Source of the DNA: Flavobacterium sp. W4I14
Lineage (GTDB): Bacteria > Bacteroidota > Bacteroidia > Sphingobacteriales > Sphingobacteriaceae
Length of the DNA: 64,000 nt
Direction of reading: 5' to 3'
NCBI GenBank assembly: GCA_030817875.1
Contig: JAUSZU010000001.1
Location: 1,178,001 to 1,242,000, forward strand
This document shows, piece by piece, positions 18,182-26,575 of the stretch. The notes beneath the pieces are model-generated. The model was not told the DNA's origin, searched no databases, and saw only the letters and a program-made list of their open reading frames with translations. Each line of letters starts with the position of its first letter. The first letter of the stretch is position 1. The position numbers were made by a program, and so were the translations under genes.

Positions 18182-18524
18182 ATTATTATAGTGGAATCGT
18201 CATTTCGACTGTAGTGCAGCAGAATGCAGAAATCTGCTACGTGAAACTTAAAAAGCTGAGTTCGATAATACTTAGTAAAAATAATTGTTTTTAGCGCCTT
18301 GGAATAAGGAGATCGTCATGCTGAATTTATTTCAGCATCTTTATGCTCATTAAGACCCTGAAATAAATTTACTGCGTAGCTTTCCGCTGCGCTACAGGTC
18401 AGGGTGACGATAAAATCCAAAAATGTCTAAAGATTATTACTTAAAGGGCGTATTAATAACGGAACTGATGTTAAAAAGTTTAAAGTTACATTTTTCTGTG
18501 TTTTCGTGAATCCGTGGCAAACAG
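18182..18524. other. Noncoding, repeat-derived
   Basis: Holds a CGTCATTTCGACTG-type repeat (18192-18250), a second repeat segment with TCATGCTGAATTTATTTCAG (18315-18335), and TTCTGTGTTTTCGTGAATCCG words. No plausible coding sequence. It separates the EamA gene from the convergent GNAT-like gene. Confidence 0.6.
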
Positions 18525-18551
18525 AAAAAGGTCCGTTGAGACACGAACCTT
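18525..18551 (-). terminator. Terminator of the GNAT-like gene
   Basis: On the minus strand, AAGGTTCGT pairs over 9 bp (one G-T pair) with ACGGACCTT around a 6-nt loop, and T residues follow. It sits 24 nt past the stop at 18575. Confidence 0.75.
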
Positions 18552-18574
18552 GGCAGGTGATGAACCTGTTAACG

Positions 18575-19693
18575 CTAAAATATTTTCCGCATAGTGAGAT
18601 GCTTTTTACCAAAGGTAGCACCTGTGGCTTTATGGATGGAAATCATCTGTTCGTTAAAATCGCCCACCCAACTCAATTCAAGCTCTTTGTACTGATTTTT
18701 TGGCAGAACATATTCGCCTAAACGGATAAAAAGAACGGATTCCAAGCCATGTTTTTGGAATTTAGGTTTGGTACCCATTACAATCGCCCTCATGCGGGTA
18801 ACGCCCACCCAGCGGCGGTAAGCAAACTTCAATTTTTCAATTAAGCCCAATTTACCATCAAAACCTTTAATCATCTGGTTCGCATCGGGAATCAATACCA
18901 CAAAAGAGGCTGGTTCACCATTAAAGTAGGCAAACTGGATCAAATGTTCATCCATGATGGGCTCCATACTTTTAAAGCTTTCTTCGAGCGTTTCTTTTTT
19001 AATAGGCACAAAGTTTTCGAAATCCTGCCAGCCATCATTGTAGATTTCCATTAAATCATTAATGTATTTACCCGAATTGGCCTTGCTGAAATATTCGAAA
19101 GTATAACCAGGTTTATTTCTTACCCAGTTGGCAATTTTTGTAAAACGTTCCGGGAAGGGGATAGTTAGGTTAATATGGTTGGTTAATTGTTCGTATTCGG
19201 TAACAAAGCCATATTTCTCGAAAAATTTCTGGTAGTATGGGAAGTTATAGTTCATGCCGAAAGAAGGAGGGGTAAAGCCCTCAACCAATAGGCCCCAGAA
19301 GCTGTCGTTTTCACCAAAATTAATCGGGCCATCCATAGCCTTCATTCCATTTTCAGCTAGCCAGGTTTTTGCTGTTTCGAATAAAAGAAAGGCAGCTTTT
19401 TCATCATCAATACATTCAAAAAATCCCATACCACCAGTTGGTTGGTCGTAGTGGTAGGCTTTTTTCTCATTAATAAAAGCAGCTACACGGCCAATCAGTT
19501 TTCCTGTATCATCTTTTAAAACCCAGCGTGTACATTTTCCATGTGCAAAAAAGGTGTTTTTCTCTGGGTTAAAAACATTCTCAACCTCACTATCCAGTGG
19601 ACAGATCCAGTTTTTGTCGTTTTTATATAGGATTTTGGGTGTGTTTAAAAAGTCTTTTTTTAATGATGAATTGCTTACTGGTATAACTTGCAT
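18575..19693 (-). CDS. GNAT-superfamily-like protein (YghO-like)
   Basis: A 372-residue cytosolic protein resembling the YghO group of predicted N-acyltransferases. The N-terminal part (PLDSEVENVFNPEKNTFF) precedes a GNAT-like half (TRWVLKDDTGKLIGRVAAFI, GGMGFFECIDDEKAAFLLFE), then MDGPINFGENDSFWGLLVEG. A second half ends with RMRAIVMGTKPKFQKHGLES and WVGDFNEQMISIHKATGA. Two-lobed GNAT folds of this size occur in this family, but the acyl donor and acceptor are unknown. It is probably monocistronic, with its own terminator. The assignment is by overall pattern and not by a single diagnostic residue. Confidence 0.7.
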   Translation of the reverse strand: MQVIPVSNSSLKKDFLNTPKILYKNDKNWICPLDSEVENVFNPEKNTFFAHGKCTRWVLKDDTGKLIGRVAAFINEKKAYHYDQPTGGMGFFECIDDEKAAFLLFETAKTWLAENGMKAMDGPINFGENDSFWGLLVEGFTPPSFGMNYNFPYYQKFFEKYGFVTEYEQLTNHINLTIPFPERFTKIANWVRNKPGYTFEYFSKANSGKYINDLMEIYNDGWQDFENFVPIKKETLEESFKSMEPIMDEHLIQFAYFNGEPASFVVLIPDANQMIKGFDGKLGLIEKLKFAYRRWVGVTRMRAIVMGTKPKFQKHGLESVLFIRLGEYVLPKNQYKELELSWVGDFNEQMISIHKATGATFGKKHLTMRKIF

Positions 19694-19710
19694 GGGCAGA
19701 TTTTAAAATT

Positions 19711-19744
19711 AAAAAGCATCCTACCAAGCGGGCGGATGCTTTTT
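19711..19744 (-). terminator. Terminator of the acidic small gene
   Basis: Stem AAAAAGCATCC with GGATGCTTTTT around a 12-nt loop, 22 nt past the stop at 19767. The T-run on either side suggests it can act in both directions. Confidence 0.85.
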
Positions 19745-19766
19745 CAAATATATGTTTTTTTAAATA

Positions 19767-19958
19767 TTAATAGTCGTCGTCGTCATCGTCGAAATTATCG
19801 AAGTTGTCAAGATCATCTAATGGCATATCAAAATCATCATCGTCGTCATCTTGAGGCTTCTTTTTCGTTGTTAGAATATCGTCATCTTCAAGATCATCAT
19901 CTTCGTCTACCTGTTTCTTGGTAGTCGGTTTAGTTGGGAGTTTCTTTGGCGCTTTCAT
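19767..19958 (-). CDS. Very acidic small protein (63 aa)
   Basis: A 63-residue protein: a basic N-terminus (KAPKKLPTKPTTKKQ) and then blocks of aspartate (DEDDDLEDDD, QDDDDDDFDM, FDDDDDDY). Repeats of LDNFDNFD lie near the end. It has its own terminator and a TATTTTTG box 4 nt upstream of the ATG, supporting a real gene. The low-complexity codons (GAT/GAC) also produce a long antisense frame that I reject. A role in binding basic proteins or metal is possible, but there is no real evidence. Confidence 0.65.
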   Translation of the reverse strand: MKAPKKLPTKPTTKKQVDEDDDLEDDDILTTKKKPQDDDDDDFDMPLDDLDNFDNFDDDDDDY

Positions 19959-20045
19959 AACACAAAAATAAAAATTGCTTTTATAGTTTAAAAATACAAA
20001 AAAACTTTTTTTAATAACAATCTGGGAGCAAAGAAATTAATTTAT

Positions 20046-20612
20046 TTATTCCACATTTTCTCCAACAGTGTTTTCCTCTTTTACGATGTCTTTTAACTGA
20101 GGAAGCTGGTTTAAGTTATTTAAACCAAAATAATCCATAAATAATGTGCTTGTGCTGTACAGGATAGGGCGACCGGGCGTTTCAGCTTTTCCATCAATAC
20201 TAATTAACTCTTTTTCCAGCAGGCGTTGGACTGAATAATCTGAATTTACACCCCTAATCTGTTCAATTTCCAATTTGGTTATTGGTTGGCGATAGGCAAT
20301 AATGGCAAGCGTTTCCATTGCAGCCTGACTTAATTTTTTCTTCGAGCGGTGTAACTGAAGTTGATTAACCGTTTCATGGTAATCTTTTTTGGTGAGAAAC
20401 TGATAACCATTGTTTAAGAATACCAATTCGATGGCAAAATCATCATGGCTATATTTTTCTTTAATCTGCTCTATGCTTTCGAATACCTGTGTTTCGGTAA
20501 ATTCTTCATTGAAAACGGCATTTAAGGCAAGTATAATTTCTTGCGTACCTATGCTTTGGCTGGAAGAAAATACAAGGGCTTCGATGTGTCTGGTGATGTT
20601 GTAATTGGGCAT
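20046..20612 (-). CDS. scpB: Segregation and condensation protein B
   Basis: ScpB, with SMC and ScpA, forms the bacterial condensin that compacts and segregates the chromosome. Typical winged-helix repeats are seen: IEALVFSSSQSIGTQEIILA at the N-terminus and LSQAAMETLAIIAYRQPITK with RGVNSDYSVQRLLEKELI in the centre. The frame is open upstream to 20681, but that part overlaps the terminator of the kinase gene. The ATG at 20612 (MPNYNITRHIEALVF) is preceded three nt upstream by TATTTTTG. That gives 188 residues, as in other ScpB proteins. No scpA is adjacent. Confidence 0.92.
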   Translation of the reverse strand: MPNYNITRHIEALVFSSSQSIGTQEIILALNAVFNEEFTETQVFESIEQIKEKYSHDDFAIELVFLNNGYQFLTKKDYHETVNQLQLHRSKKKLSQAAMETLAIIAYRQPITKLEIEQIRGVNSDYSVQRLLEKELISIDGKAETPGRPILYSTSTLFMDYFGLNNLNQLPQLKDIVKEENTVGENVE

Positions 20613-20615
20613 ATA

Positions 20616-20623
20616 CAAAAATA
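20616..20623 (-). promoter_or_regulatory. -7 box immediately upstream of scpB
   Basis: On the minus strand this reads TATTTTTG and ends three nt before the ATG. If used, the transcript would be leaderless or nearly so. Confidence 0.45.
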
Positions 20624-20641
20624 GAATTTTTGAGCATAAAA

Positions 20642-20675
20642 AAAGCGGTCTCGCTTTTAAAAACAAGACCGCTTT
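20642..20675 (-). terminator. Terminator of the LytTR two-component operon
   Basis: A 10-bp stem (AAAGCGGTCT with its complement) followed on the minus strand by a long T tract. It lies 189 nt past the kinase stop, before scpB. Confidence 0.8.
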
Positions 20676-20863
20676 CAACACACAAATGAAACCTGAATTA
20701 AGATATAGTTTTAGGTTAGGTTATTAAATATCTATATCAATTCTATAAGAACGTCTTTGATAAACACTATCGTTTATTTCTAATACAAGTTTAAGGCTAA
20801 AGAGGGTTCGATCAAGATTCTATTTAGTGAGTGGTATTAATAATTGAGTAAACGGTAAATTTT

Positions 20864-23800
20864 CTATTTTAACGGTATAGAAATCGATACTGTTGTACCA
20901 TTTGTGGTATTCTGCCTAACGTTTAAGTGTATAGGTTTTGCTCCAATCTGACCTAAAAGGTGCAATCTTTCTTTCGTTAACTGCATTCCTTTGCTAATGT
21001 GTGTTTCCTTTTTATCCTTTAAAGAGTTGTCAATTCCAATCCCATCGTCAATAATTTCGATGTTGAGATAGAATTCATCTTTCAGTTTAATATTGATCAG
21101 GATTTCACCACCTGTTTCTTTTGGCATAATGCCATGCCATATTGCATTTTCTACGTAAGGTTGCAACAACATAGATGGGATAAAGGTTTCTTCTTTATCA
21201 ATTTCTTCATCAATATTAAAAATGTATTTTAATTTATCGCCGAAACGGTTCTTCTCTAGTTTTAAATAAAGATTTAAGTATTCCAGTTCTTCTTCTAAAG
21301 AGATGTAACTTTTGGTACAGATCTCCAGGTTCTTTCTGATCAATCTGGCAAAGCCCGTTAAAACCTTATTTGCTGAAGCTGTATTTTGCGTATTGATATA
21401 ATGCTGGATAGAATTCATCACGTTGAAAACAAAATGTGGATTCATCATCGCCTGTAAGGCTTGTTGCTCGAGCATCAGCACTTTGTTTTTTAACAACAAT
21501 TGCTCTTGCTCTTTATCTTTTTGCTTACGGGTAATGTAAACAGCCACCTTATAAAAGATATAGGCTACCAGCAGTATCAAAATAGATAAGAACCATAAGC
21601 TTTGCCAAAAATGTTTTTTAATGGTAAAAGCGATTTTTGCAGATTCACCCCAATTGCCATTTTGGCTTTTGGCACTTACCTCAAATATGTAATCGCCTGA
21701 TTGCAGTGAAGAAAAATCTAATCGCCTTGTGCGGGTTTCTACCCAAGCTGAATTTTCATTTAAACGGTAACGATAAGTGATGTCACTCGTGGTAAAATCG
21801 ACTGCACTAAAGGTAAATAGGATGGTATTGTTACCGGTTTCGAAAGTAAAATTACCTTGATCAACCGGCAAACGCTCATTATCTTTAATAATAGAAGTAA
21901 CGTAAACTTTAGGAAGATTCTTAACTATGTTTTTATTGTTGTACTTAAATAGGATCAGGCCTTTGTTTGTTGCAAAATAGGCTGTGCTATCATCAATAAA
22001 CAGGCTGTTGATATCATCGCTCAAAAGATCCTTACCATAGTCGAAATTGGTCACGGTAAATTGATTAGGATAATCGGCTATTTTGTTTACACCTTTGTTT
22101 GTTAATACCCATATTTCGTTGTTCTTTACAAATATTTTGGTGCAGATATTATTGGTTAGGCCATCTTTTTGGGTAATCTGTCGGGTAATCTGCCTGTTCC
22201 TGTAGAAAATTAAACCATAACCATCTGTTGCCAAAATCAAAGTGCCGTCTGCAAGCTGCTGAATATCGTTTATCCTTTTGGTAAGTAGGGGATGATTTTC
22301 GTAATGTTTAATTAATTTCCCTTTCGAAAATTGAGATAGGCCGTTAATATTCGAAAACCACAAATTCCCTTCGCTGTCGTAAAAAACGTGATATGACCTG
22401 TCTTTAAAAAAATCTTCCTTTTCGCGGTATTTCGCAGCGTTAAACTCAAATTTATTTCTTCTGTCAGATAAAAAAACAACACCCGACGAAAGGGCTAGGG
22501 CCAGGTGGTCGTTATTCTTGCCGATGCTAAAATGTTTGATCACAAACATGGAGTTGTTCGATTCCTTTAAATATTTTACTTCGTTATTGCCACTGTAGAT
22601 GTTTTTAAAAACACCCATTCCATAATCGGATGCGAAATATATAGATTGATCTTTTGGGTCGAAGGTAACCTGTTTAATGGTTTTGTATTTCTTGAAATCG
22701 TCTAAGCCAATTTCATCTACCTGGTAATTGTTGATGGTTAATACATCGATTACGGCATCATCGGTACCCAGCCACAGGCGGTTTTTTCCATCTTTGGTAA
22801 TGCTTTTGATTACGTTGCTGCTCAGGCCCGATTCAGCATCAATGATGGATAAACGGTTATTTGCATTAGGAAGCATATAAATACCCTGATTGGTGGCAAA
22901 CCACATGTTTTGATTGTTGTCTTTAATTACTTGATTAACAGATATGTCTTGTAAATATTGAACAGTTTTTCCACTTTTATCTAAGGCAAAGGCACCATTA
23001 GCATTCGATAGCCAAACTTCTTTACTAGTAACGTCGTAATAAAAATAACCCGACATGTTTTTAATGAGATTCTGAGGAATCGATATGAGATCGTTGATAC
23101 TTCCATGTCTATATTGTTTTAAGCCGCCAGCATCCAGATAAAATAAAGATCTGTGCGTAGAATTAACAGCCGTCATGTAGGAGAGTGGCTGTACTTTTGA
23201 TTTGATCATGGAAAAAGTTTTTCCATCAAACTTCTGAACACTTAAATCGCTATAGGCGAATATGTTACCTTGCTCATCTTCGTGTATAAAGGCATTGATA
23301 AATTTATCGATTGGATTAGGCGAAATGTACTTTTTGATCGTTTTTCCGTCCCAGCAAACAATCAGGTTAGCATTGGTTCCGAGCCAAATCCTCCCCAGTT
23401 TATCTACTAAAAAGGAAACAATTACGGTATTAAAGTTTAGCTTTTTAAGCAGTTCGTCATTATCCTGGTTGTAAAACTTCCCTTCTTTTAAGTAGCTGAG
23501 CTGGCCATTTAAGGCAAAAAACCACAAGCGGCCCTCTTTGTCTTCTTTCATCTGAAGGATCTGGGTATCGGGCAGTCCATCTTCGATCGTAAAATTCTGG
23601 AAATTTGTACCATCAAAACGGCTCAATCCGTTATCCGTTGCAATCCAGATAAAGCCTTTTTTATCCTGTAAAATGTAATAACAGTTGTTGCTGGCCAGCC
23701 CATTTTTAGTATTATAATGGGGGAGGTAAGTGGTTTGTGCAAGCAGGGTTTTTGGAGCGCCAAATATAGTAAGCCCGAATAAAAAAGCAATAAAAGAGCG

Positions 23801-23869
23801 GCTGAAGCTTAACTTCAGGATTGCTTCTTTAGTAAATAAAAGCACTTTTTTGCCTAGTTTAATGATCAC
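20864..23869 (-). CDS. Sensor histidine kinase with beta-propeller sensor (LytS/YehU class)
   Basis: A 1001-residue inner-membrane sensor kinase. After an N-terminal hydrophobic signal-anchor (residues ~14-44) comes a long periplasmic region of two-component propeller repeats (GLSRFDGTNFQNFTIEDGLP is one unit), then a Y_Y_Y domain, a transmembrane helix (~755-777) and a His_kinase domain. The phospho-acceptor is His812 in MNPHFVFN, and the ATPase N-box lies at ~903 (QPYVENAIWHG). Its start overlaps the response-regulator gene by 11 nt. The architecture resembles hybrid systems that sense glycans or other ligands, but with a separate LytTR regulator. The signal is unknown. Confidence 0.93.
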   Translation of the reverse strand: MIIKLGKKVLLFTKEAILKLSFSRSFIAFLFGLTIFGAPKTLLAQTTYLPHYNTKNGLASNNCYYILQDKKGFIWIATDNGLSRFDGTNFQNFTIEDGLPDTQILQMKEDKEGRLWFFALNGQLSYLKEGKFYNQDNDELLKKLNFNTVIVSFLVDKLGRIWLGTNANLIVCWDGKTIKKYISPNPIDKFINAFIHEDEQGNIFAYSDLSVQKFDGKTFSMIKSKVQPLSYMTAVNSTHRSLFYLDAGGLKQYRHGSINDLISIPQNLIKNMSGYFYYDVTSKEVWLSNANGAFALDKSGKTVQYLQDISVNQVIKDNNQNMWFATNQGIYMLPNANNRLSIIDAESGLSSNVIKSITKDGKNRLWLGTDDAVIDVLTINNYQVDEIGLDDFKKYKTIKQVTFDPKDQSIYFASDYGMGVFKNIYSGNNEVKYLKESNNSMFVIKHFSIGKNNDHLALALSSGVVFLSDRRNKFEFNAAKYREKEDFFKDRSYHVFYDSEGNLWFSNINGLSQFSKGKLIKHYENHPLLTKRINDIQQLADGTLILATDGYGLIFYRNRQITRQITQKDGLTNNICTKIFVKNNEIWVLTNKGVNKIADYPNQFTVTNFDYGKDLLSDDINSLFIDDSTAYFATNKGLILFKYNNKNIVKNLPKVYVTSIIKDNERLPVDQGNFTFETGNNTILFTFSAVDFTTSDITYRYRLNENSAWVETRTRRLDFSSLQSGDYIFEVSAKSQNGNWGESAKIAFTIKKHFWQSLWFLSILILLVAYIFYKVAVYITRKQKDKEQEQLLLKNKVLMLEQQALQAMMNPHFVFNVMNSIQHYINTQNTASANKVLTGFARLIRKNLEICTKSYISLEEELEYLNLYLKLEKNRFGDKLKYIFNIDEEIDKEETFIPSMLLQPYVENAIWHGIMPKETGGEILINIKLKDEFYLNIEIIDDGIGIDNSLKDKKETHISKGMQLTKERLHLLGQIGAKPIHLNVRQNTTNGTTVSISIPLK

Positions 23870-24644
23870 TGTTCGCTTTTGTAAATAATTTTATTTTTTC
23901 AAAAAAATCGCTTGCTCTTCTTCGGGAAATATTAATACTTTCTCCATTTTTTAAAAAAACCTGAAGTCCGTTTTTAGAATTGTACTCTTTTAAATGGTTG
24001 AGGTTGATCATGCTCGACTTATGGATCCGTACAAATTGATCGCCTGGTAAAAGTTCTTCAAATTCCCGTAAAACTTTCGAAACCGTTATTTTATCATGGT
24101 TACTTAAGTGTACAATAGAATAATTGCTGTCTGCTTCGATATAAATGATATCATCGATATCAATCATTTTAAAACCTTGGCCATATGGAAGGGTAAGCTT
24201 CTTGATTTCGGATCTTGAGGTTAAACTGGAAGCCAGGTTGTTGATTCTTTCATCATTCCCGTTCTGACCTTTAAAAAGTTTGATGTGCTGAAAAACCTTT
24301 TCTACAGCTATTTTAAGTTCGTCAATATCAATTGGCTTTAATAAATAATCGAGTGCGTTAGCCTTAATCGCTTTTAGCGCATATTGATCGTAAGCCGTGG
24401 TAAATATAACGGCGGCATTGTGTTTTTGTGCATCGGGAATAAGCTCAAAGCCATTACCTCCAGGCATAGCAATATCCAGAAAAATCAGATCAATAGGATG
24501 ATGTGCCAGAATATCTTTTGCCTCCGCTACAGATCTTGCAATACCGGTAATTTCTACCTGTGGACAGTTCTGTTGCAGTAAAAAAAACAATGATGAGCGG
24601 GCAAACTCCTCATCATCAACAATAATGGCTTTTAATGTTGTCAT
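23859..24644 (-). CDS. LytTR-family response regulator
   Basis: A 261-residue DNA-binding response regulator. The receiver domain (1-120) has acidic residues DDEE near the N-terminus and phospho-acceptor Asp57 in IFLDIAMPGG, with Lys in LLKPID. The C-terminal LytTR domain (~150-250) contains YIEADSNYSIVHLS, FVRIHKSSMINLNH and ISRRRASDFF. LytTR regulators bind direct or inverted repeats. It is the first gene of the operon with the downstream kinase. The two ferritin-like genes start 125 nt away on the other strand, so the intergenic region may hold its target. Confidence 0.94.
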   Translation of the reverse strand: MTTLKAIIVDDEEFARSSLFFLLQQNCPQVEITGIARSVAEAKDILAHHPIDLIFLDIAMPGGNGFELIPDAQKHNAAVIFTTAYDQYALKAIKANALDYLLKPIDIDELKIAVEKVFQHIKLFKGQNGNDERINNLASSLTSRSEIKKLTLPYGQGFKMIDIDDIIYIEADSNYSIVHLSNHDKITVSKVLREFEELLPGDQFVRIHKSSMINLNHLKEYNSKNGLQVFLKNGESINISRRRASDFFEKIKLFTKANSDH

Positions 24645-24768
24645 AACTATAGGTTGGTGAATGTATTAAAATGCGCTTACAAAAAAAAATGCAAATCAAA
24701 AAAACCAGGGTTATGATTGTCACGTATGTATCATCAAACGAATTCAAAACCACTAAACATAGATTGCT
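24645..24768. promoter_or_regulatory. Divergent control region between LytTR operon and ferritin-like genes
   Basis: 124 nt separate the two divergent operons. An inverted pair ATGAT (24713-24717) and ATCAT (24730-24734) with a 12-nt spacer, next to GTCACGTATGT, is the best operator candidate. No convincing TAnnTTTG element is evident for either gene, so both may use variant promoters. Confidence 0.35.
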
Positions 24769-25494
24769 ATGAAACACAATGAACTAGAAACAAAAAATGA
24801 ACTTCAGGAAAAAAGTTTATTTGACAAAACTGTAGGCAGAAGATCCTTTCTTCAGTATGCAGGTGCAGGCGCTGCTGGCATCGCCTTGGTTGCAGCCGGT
24901 TGTAAAAAAGATCGTGGTTACGAGAATCCTACTATGGGAGGCGCAACCTTAGATTTTAAAGATGATTTCGGTGTATTAAATTATGCTTATGCTTTAGAGC
25001 AATTAGAAGCTGCATTTTATATAAAAGTTGCTTCAGCACCGCCTGCAAGTTTCACAGCAGCTCAAAAAGCATATTTCCAGGATATTCAGTTCCATGAAAT
25101 TGCCCACAGGGAGTTTTTTAAAGCTGCTTTAAGTACAGCTGCAATTGGAAGTTTGGAGGTAGATTTTTCATCAATTGATTTTACCAGTTCTGCAAGTGTT
25201 TTAGGTACGGCAATGGCTTTCGAAGATTTGGGAGTGGCAGCATACAATGGTGCCGGACCAAGAATTAAAAATGGCACTTATTTATTGTTAGCAGGTAAGA
25301 TTGTTTCGGTTGAGGCCCGTCACGCAGCTTATGTTCGTGATTTAATCTCAAACGGGTCGTTTGCTGATTTAAATAGCCTTGCTCCATTGGGTGCCAATAA
25401 CGCAGGAGGTTTAGATGCAGCTTTGACGCCAGACAAGGTGTTAGCCATTGCTGGAAAATATATTAAAACCAAAATTAATGTTATCAATCTTTAA
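24769..25494 (+). CDS. Ferritin-like domain lipoprotein with Tat-type signal
   Basis: A 241-residue exported protein. Residues 24-45 form a twin-arginine signal (GRRSFLQYAG, then IALVAAGCKK), with VAAGC suggesting a lipoprotein cleavage before Cys. The mature part is a ferritin-like (PF13668-type) four-helix domain: ALEQLEAAFYIKV, QFHEIAHREFFKAAL, AFEDLGVAAYNG and SVEARHAAYVRDL. The Glu and His residues give a di-iron-like arrangement. It is followed by a second ferritin-like gene only 19 nt later. The function is unproven; homologues resemble plant desiccation-related proteins. Folding before Tat export fits a metal-carrying protein. Confidence 0.86.
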   Translation: MKHNELETKNELQEKSLFDKTVGRRSFLQYAGAGAAGIALVAAGCKKDRGYENPTMGGATLDFKDDFGVLNYAYALEQLEAAFYIKVASAPPASFTAAQKAYFQDIQFHEIAHREFFKAALSTAAIGSLEVDFSSIDFTSSASVLGTAMAFEDLGVAAYNGAGPRIKNGTYLLLAGKIVSVEARHAAYVRDLISNGSFADLNSLAPLGANNAGGLDAALTPDKVLAIAGKYIKTKINVINL

Positions 25495-25513
25495 TTTTTA
25501 AAATCAGAAAATC

Positions 25514-26401
25514 ATGAATATCGTAAATATATTAGAAGAAATTGAAAAAGTTGACGGTGAAATCTATGAGAGATTAAATCCGAGAAGAGCCGCAATGAAA
25601 AGCTTTTTCAACATGGGCAAAAAAATCTCTTTGGCTGCTATGCCGCTAGCCCTGGGTTCAATGTTTCAAAAAGCATATGGACAAACAGCTTTACCTGCTG
25701 CGGTTGTTGATGTATTAAACTTTGCTTTATCGTTAGAGTATTTGGAATATCATTTTTACAATCACTGTATTGTAGGCAAAACTCCTGGATCGGCAGTAAC
25801 TGATGTTACTTTTAATTTTCCTAATGCAGCCAGTCAAACAGCCATTACTACCATTCGTGATCACGAAAAAGCACACGTTGATTTATTGATAGGTGCCTTG
25901 GGAAGTTCTGCCCGTGCACCAATTGCCTATGCGGATACCGATTTTAGAGCAGGTGGAACATTTTCTACTGTATATTCTGATTATGGTACTTTTTTAGCAG
26001 TAGCACAAGGTTTTGAAGATACCGGAGTCAGAGCATACAAAGGCCAGGCAGGAGCCTTATTAGGTAGTCCTGTATTGCAAACGGCTTTACAGATCCACTC
26101 AGTGGAGGCACGTCATGCTTCACACATCCGCCAAATGCGTACAGCAGCTGGTACCGCAATATATAAGCCATGGGTTAGCCTTGGTGCTTCAGGTCAGGCA
26201 AACGATTCTGGAGTTCCTCAGGTAGATGCAGTATATGCTGGCGAAGATTTAACCGTACAAGCCGGTGCTAGTATTGTAGGTTTAGGTGGGAATGCAGGCA
26301 TAACCAAAGCAGTAGCGGTAGAAAGTTTTGATGAGCCTTTGGATAAAGCCAGCGTAATCACAATTGCTAACTTATTCCTAAGAGACGGGAAGAAATTGTA
26401 A
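25514..26401 (+). CDS. Ferritin-like domain protein (second of the pair)
   Basis: A 295-residue partner of the preceding gene. An N-terminal segment with RRAAMKSF and a hydrophobic stretch (ISLAAMPLALGSMFQKAYGQ) is an export signal of Tat-like character. The ferritin-like domain follows: FALSLEYLEYHFYNHC, IRDHEKAHVDLLIGAL, GFEDTGVRAYKG and HSVEARHASHIRQM. The conserved Glu/His pattern of a di-iron site is retained. A C-terminal ~70-residue tail (VAVESFDEPLDKASV) is extra. The gene order of two unlike ferritin-like proteins in tandem is common in Bacteroidota. It ends at a hairpin at 26453-26485. Confidence 0.84.
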   Translation: MNIVNILEEIEKVDGEIYERLNPRRAAMKSFFNMGKKISLAAMPLALGSMFQKAYGQTALPAAVVDVLNFALSLEYLEYHFYNHCIVGKTPGSAVTDVTFNFPNAASQTAITTIRDHEKAHVDLLIGALGSSARAPIAYADTDFRAGGTFSTVYSDYGTFLAVAQGFEDTGVRAYKGQAGALLGSPVLQTALQIHSVEARHASHIRQMRTAAGTAIYKPWVSLGASGQANDSGVPQVDAVYAGEDLTVQAGASIVGLGGNAGITKAVAVESFDEPLDKASVITIANLFLRDGKKL

Positions 26402-26452
26402 TTATAAGTTCAAAATATTTGCATTATTGATTAGGTAATGTTTGTTTAAGGT

Positions 26453-26485
26453 AGGGAGGTAGAACTTGGTTTTACTTCCCTTTAT
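26453..26485 (+). terminator. Terminator after the ferritin-like pair
   Basis: AGGGAGGTA (26453-26461) pairs with TACTTCCCT (26473-26481) with one G-T pair, followed by TTATTTATT. It is 51 nt past the stop. Confidence 0.65.
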
Positions 26486-26575
26486 TTATTAAGATGATAG
26501 GATTTTAAGATCAATACGTATAATAAAATATATTTCCATCCTACATAGTCCTTCTCACATTATCCATCTCTATTT

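Noticed and set aside
19688..19924. Plus-strand frame opposite the acidic small gene
   Set aside because: His/Arg-rich low complexity produced by the antisense of GAT/GAC runs, without its own signals.
20613..20681. Upstream extension of scpB
   Set aside because: It overlaps the terminator of the kinase operon, and the ATG at 20612 gives the usual length.
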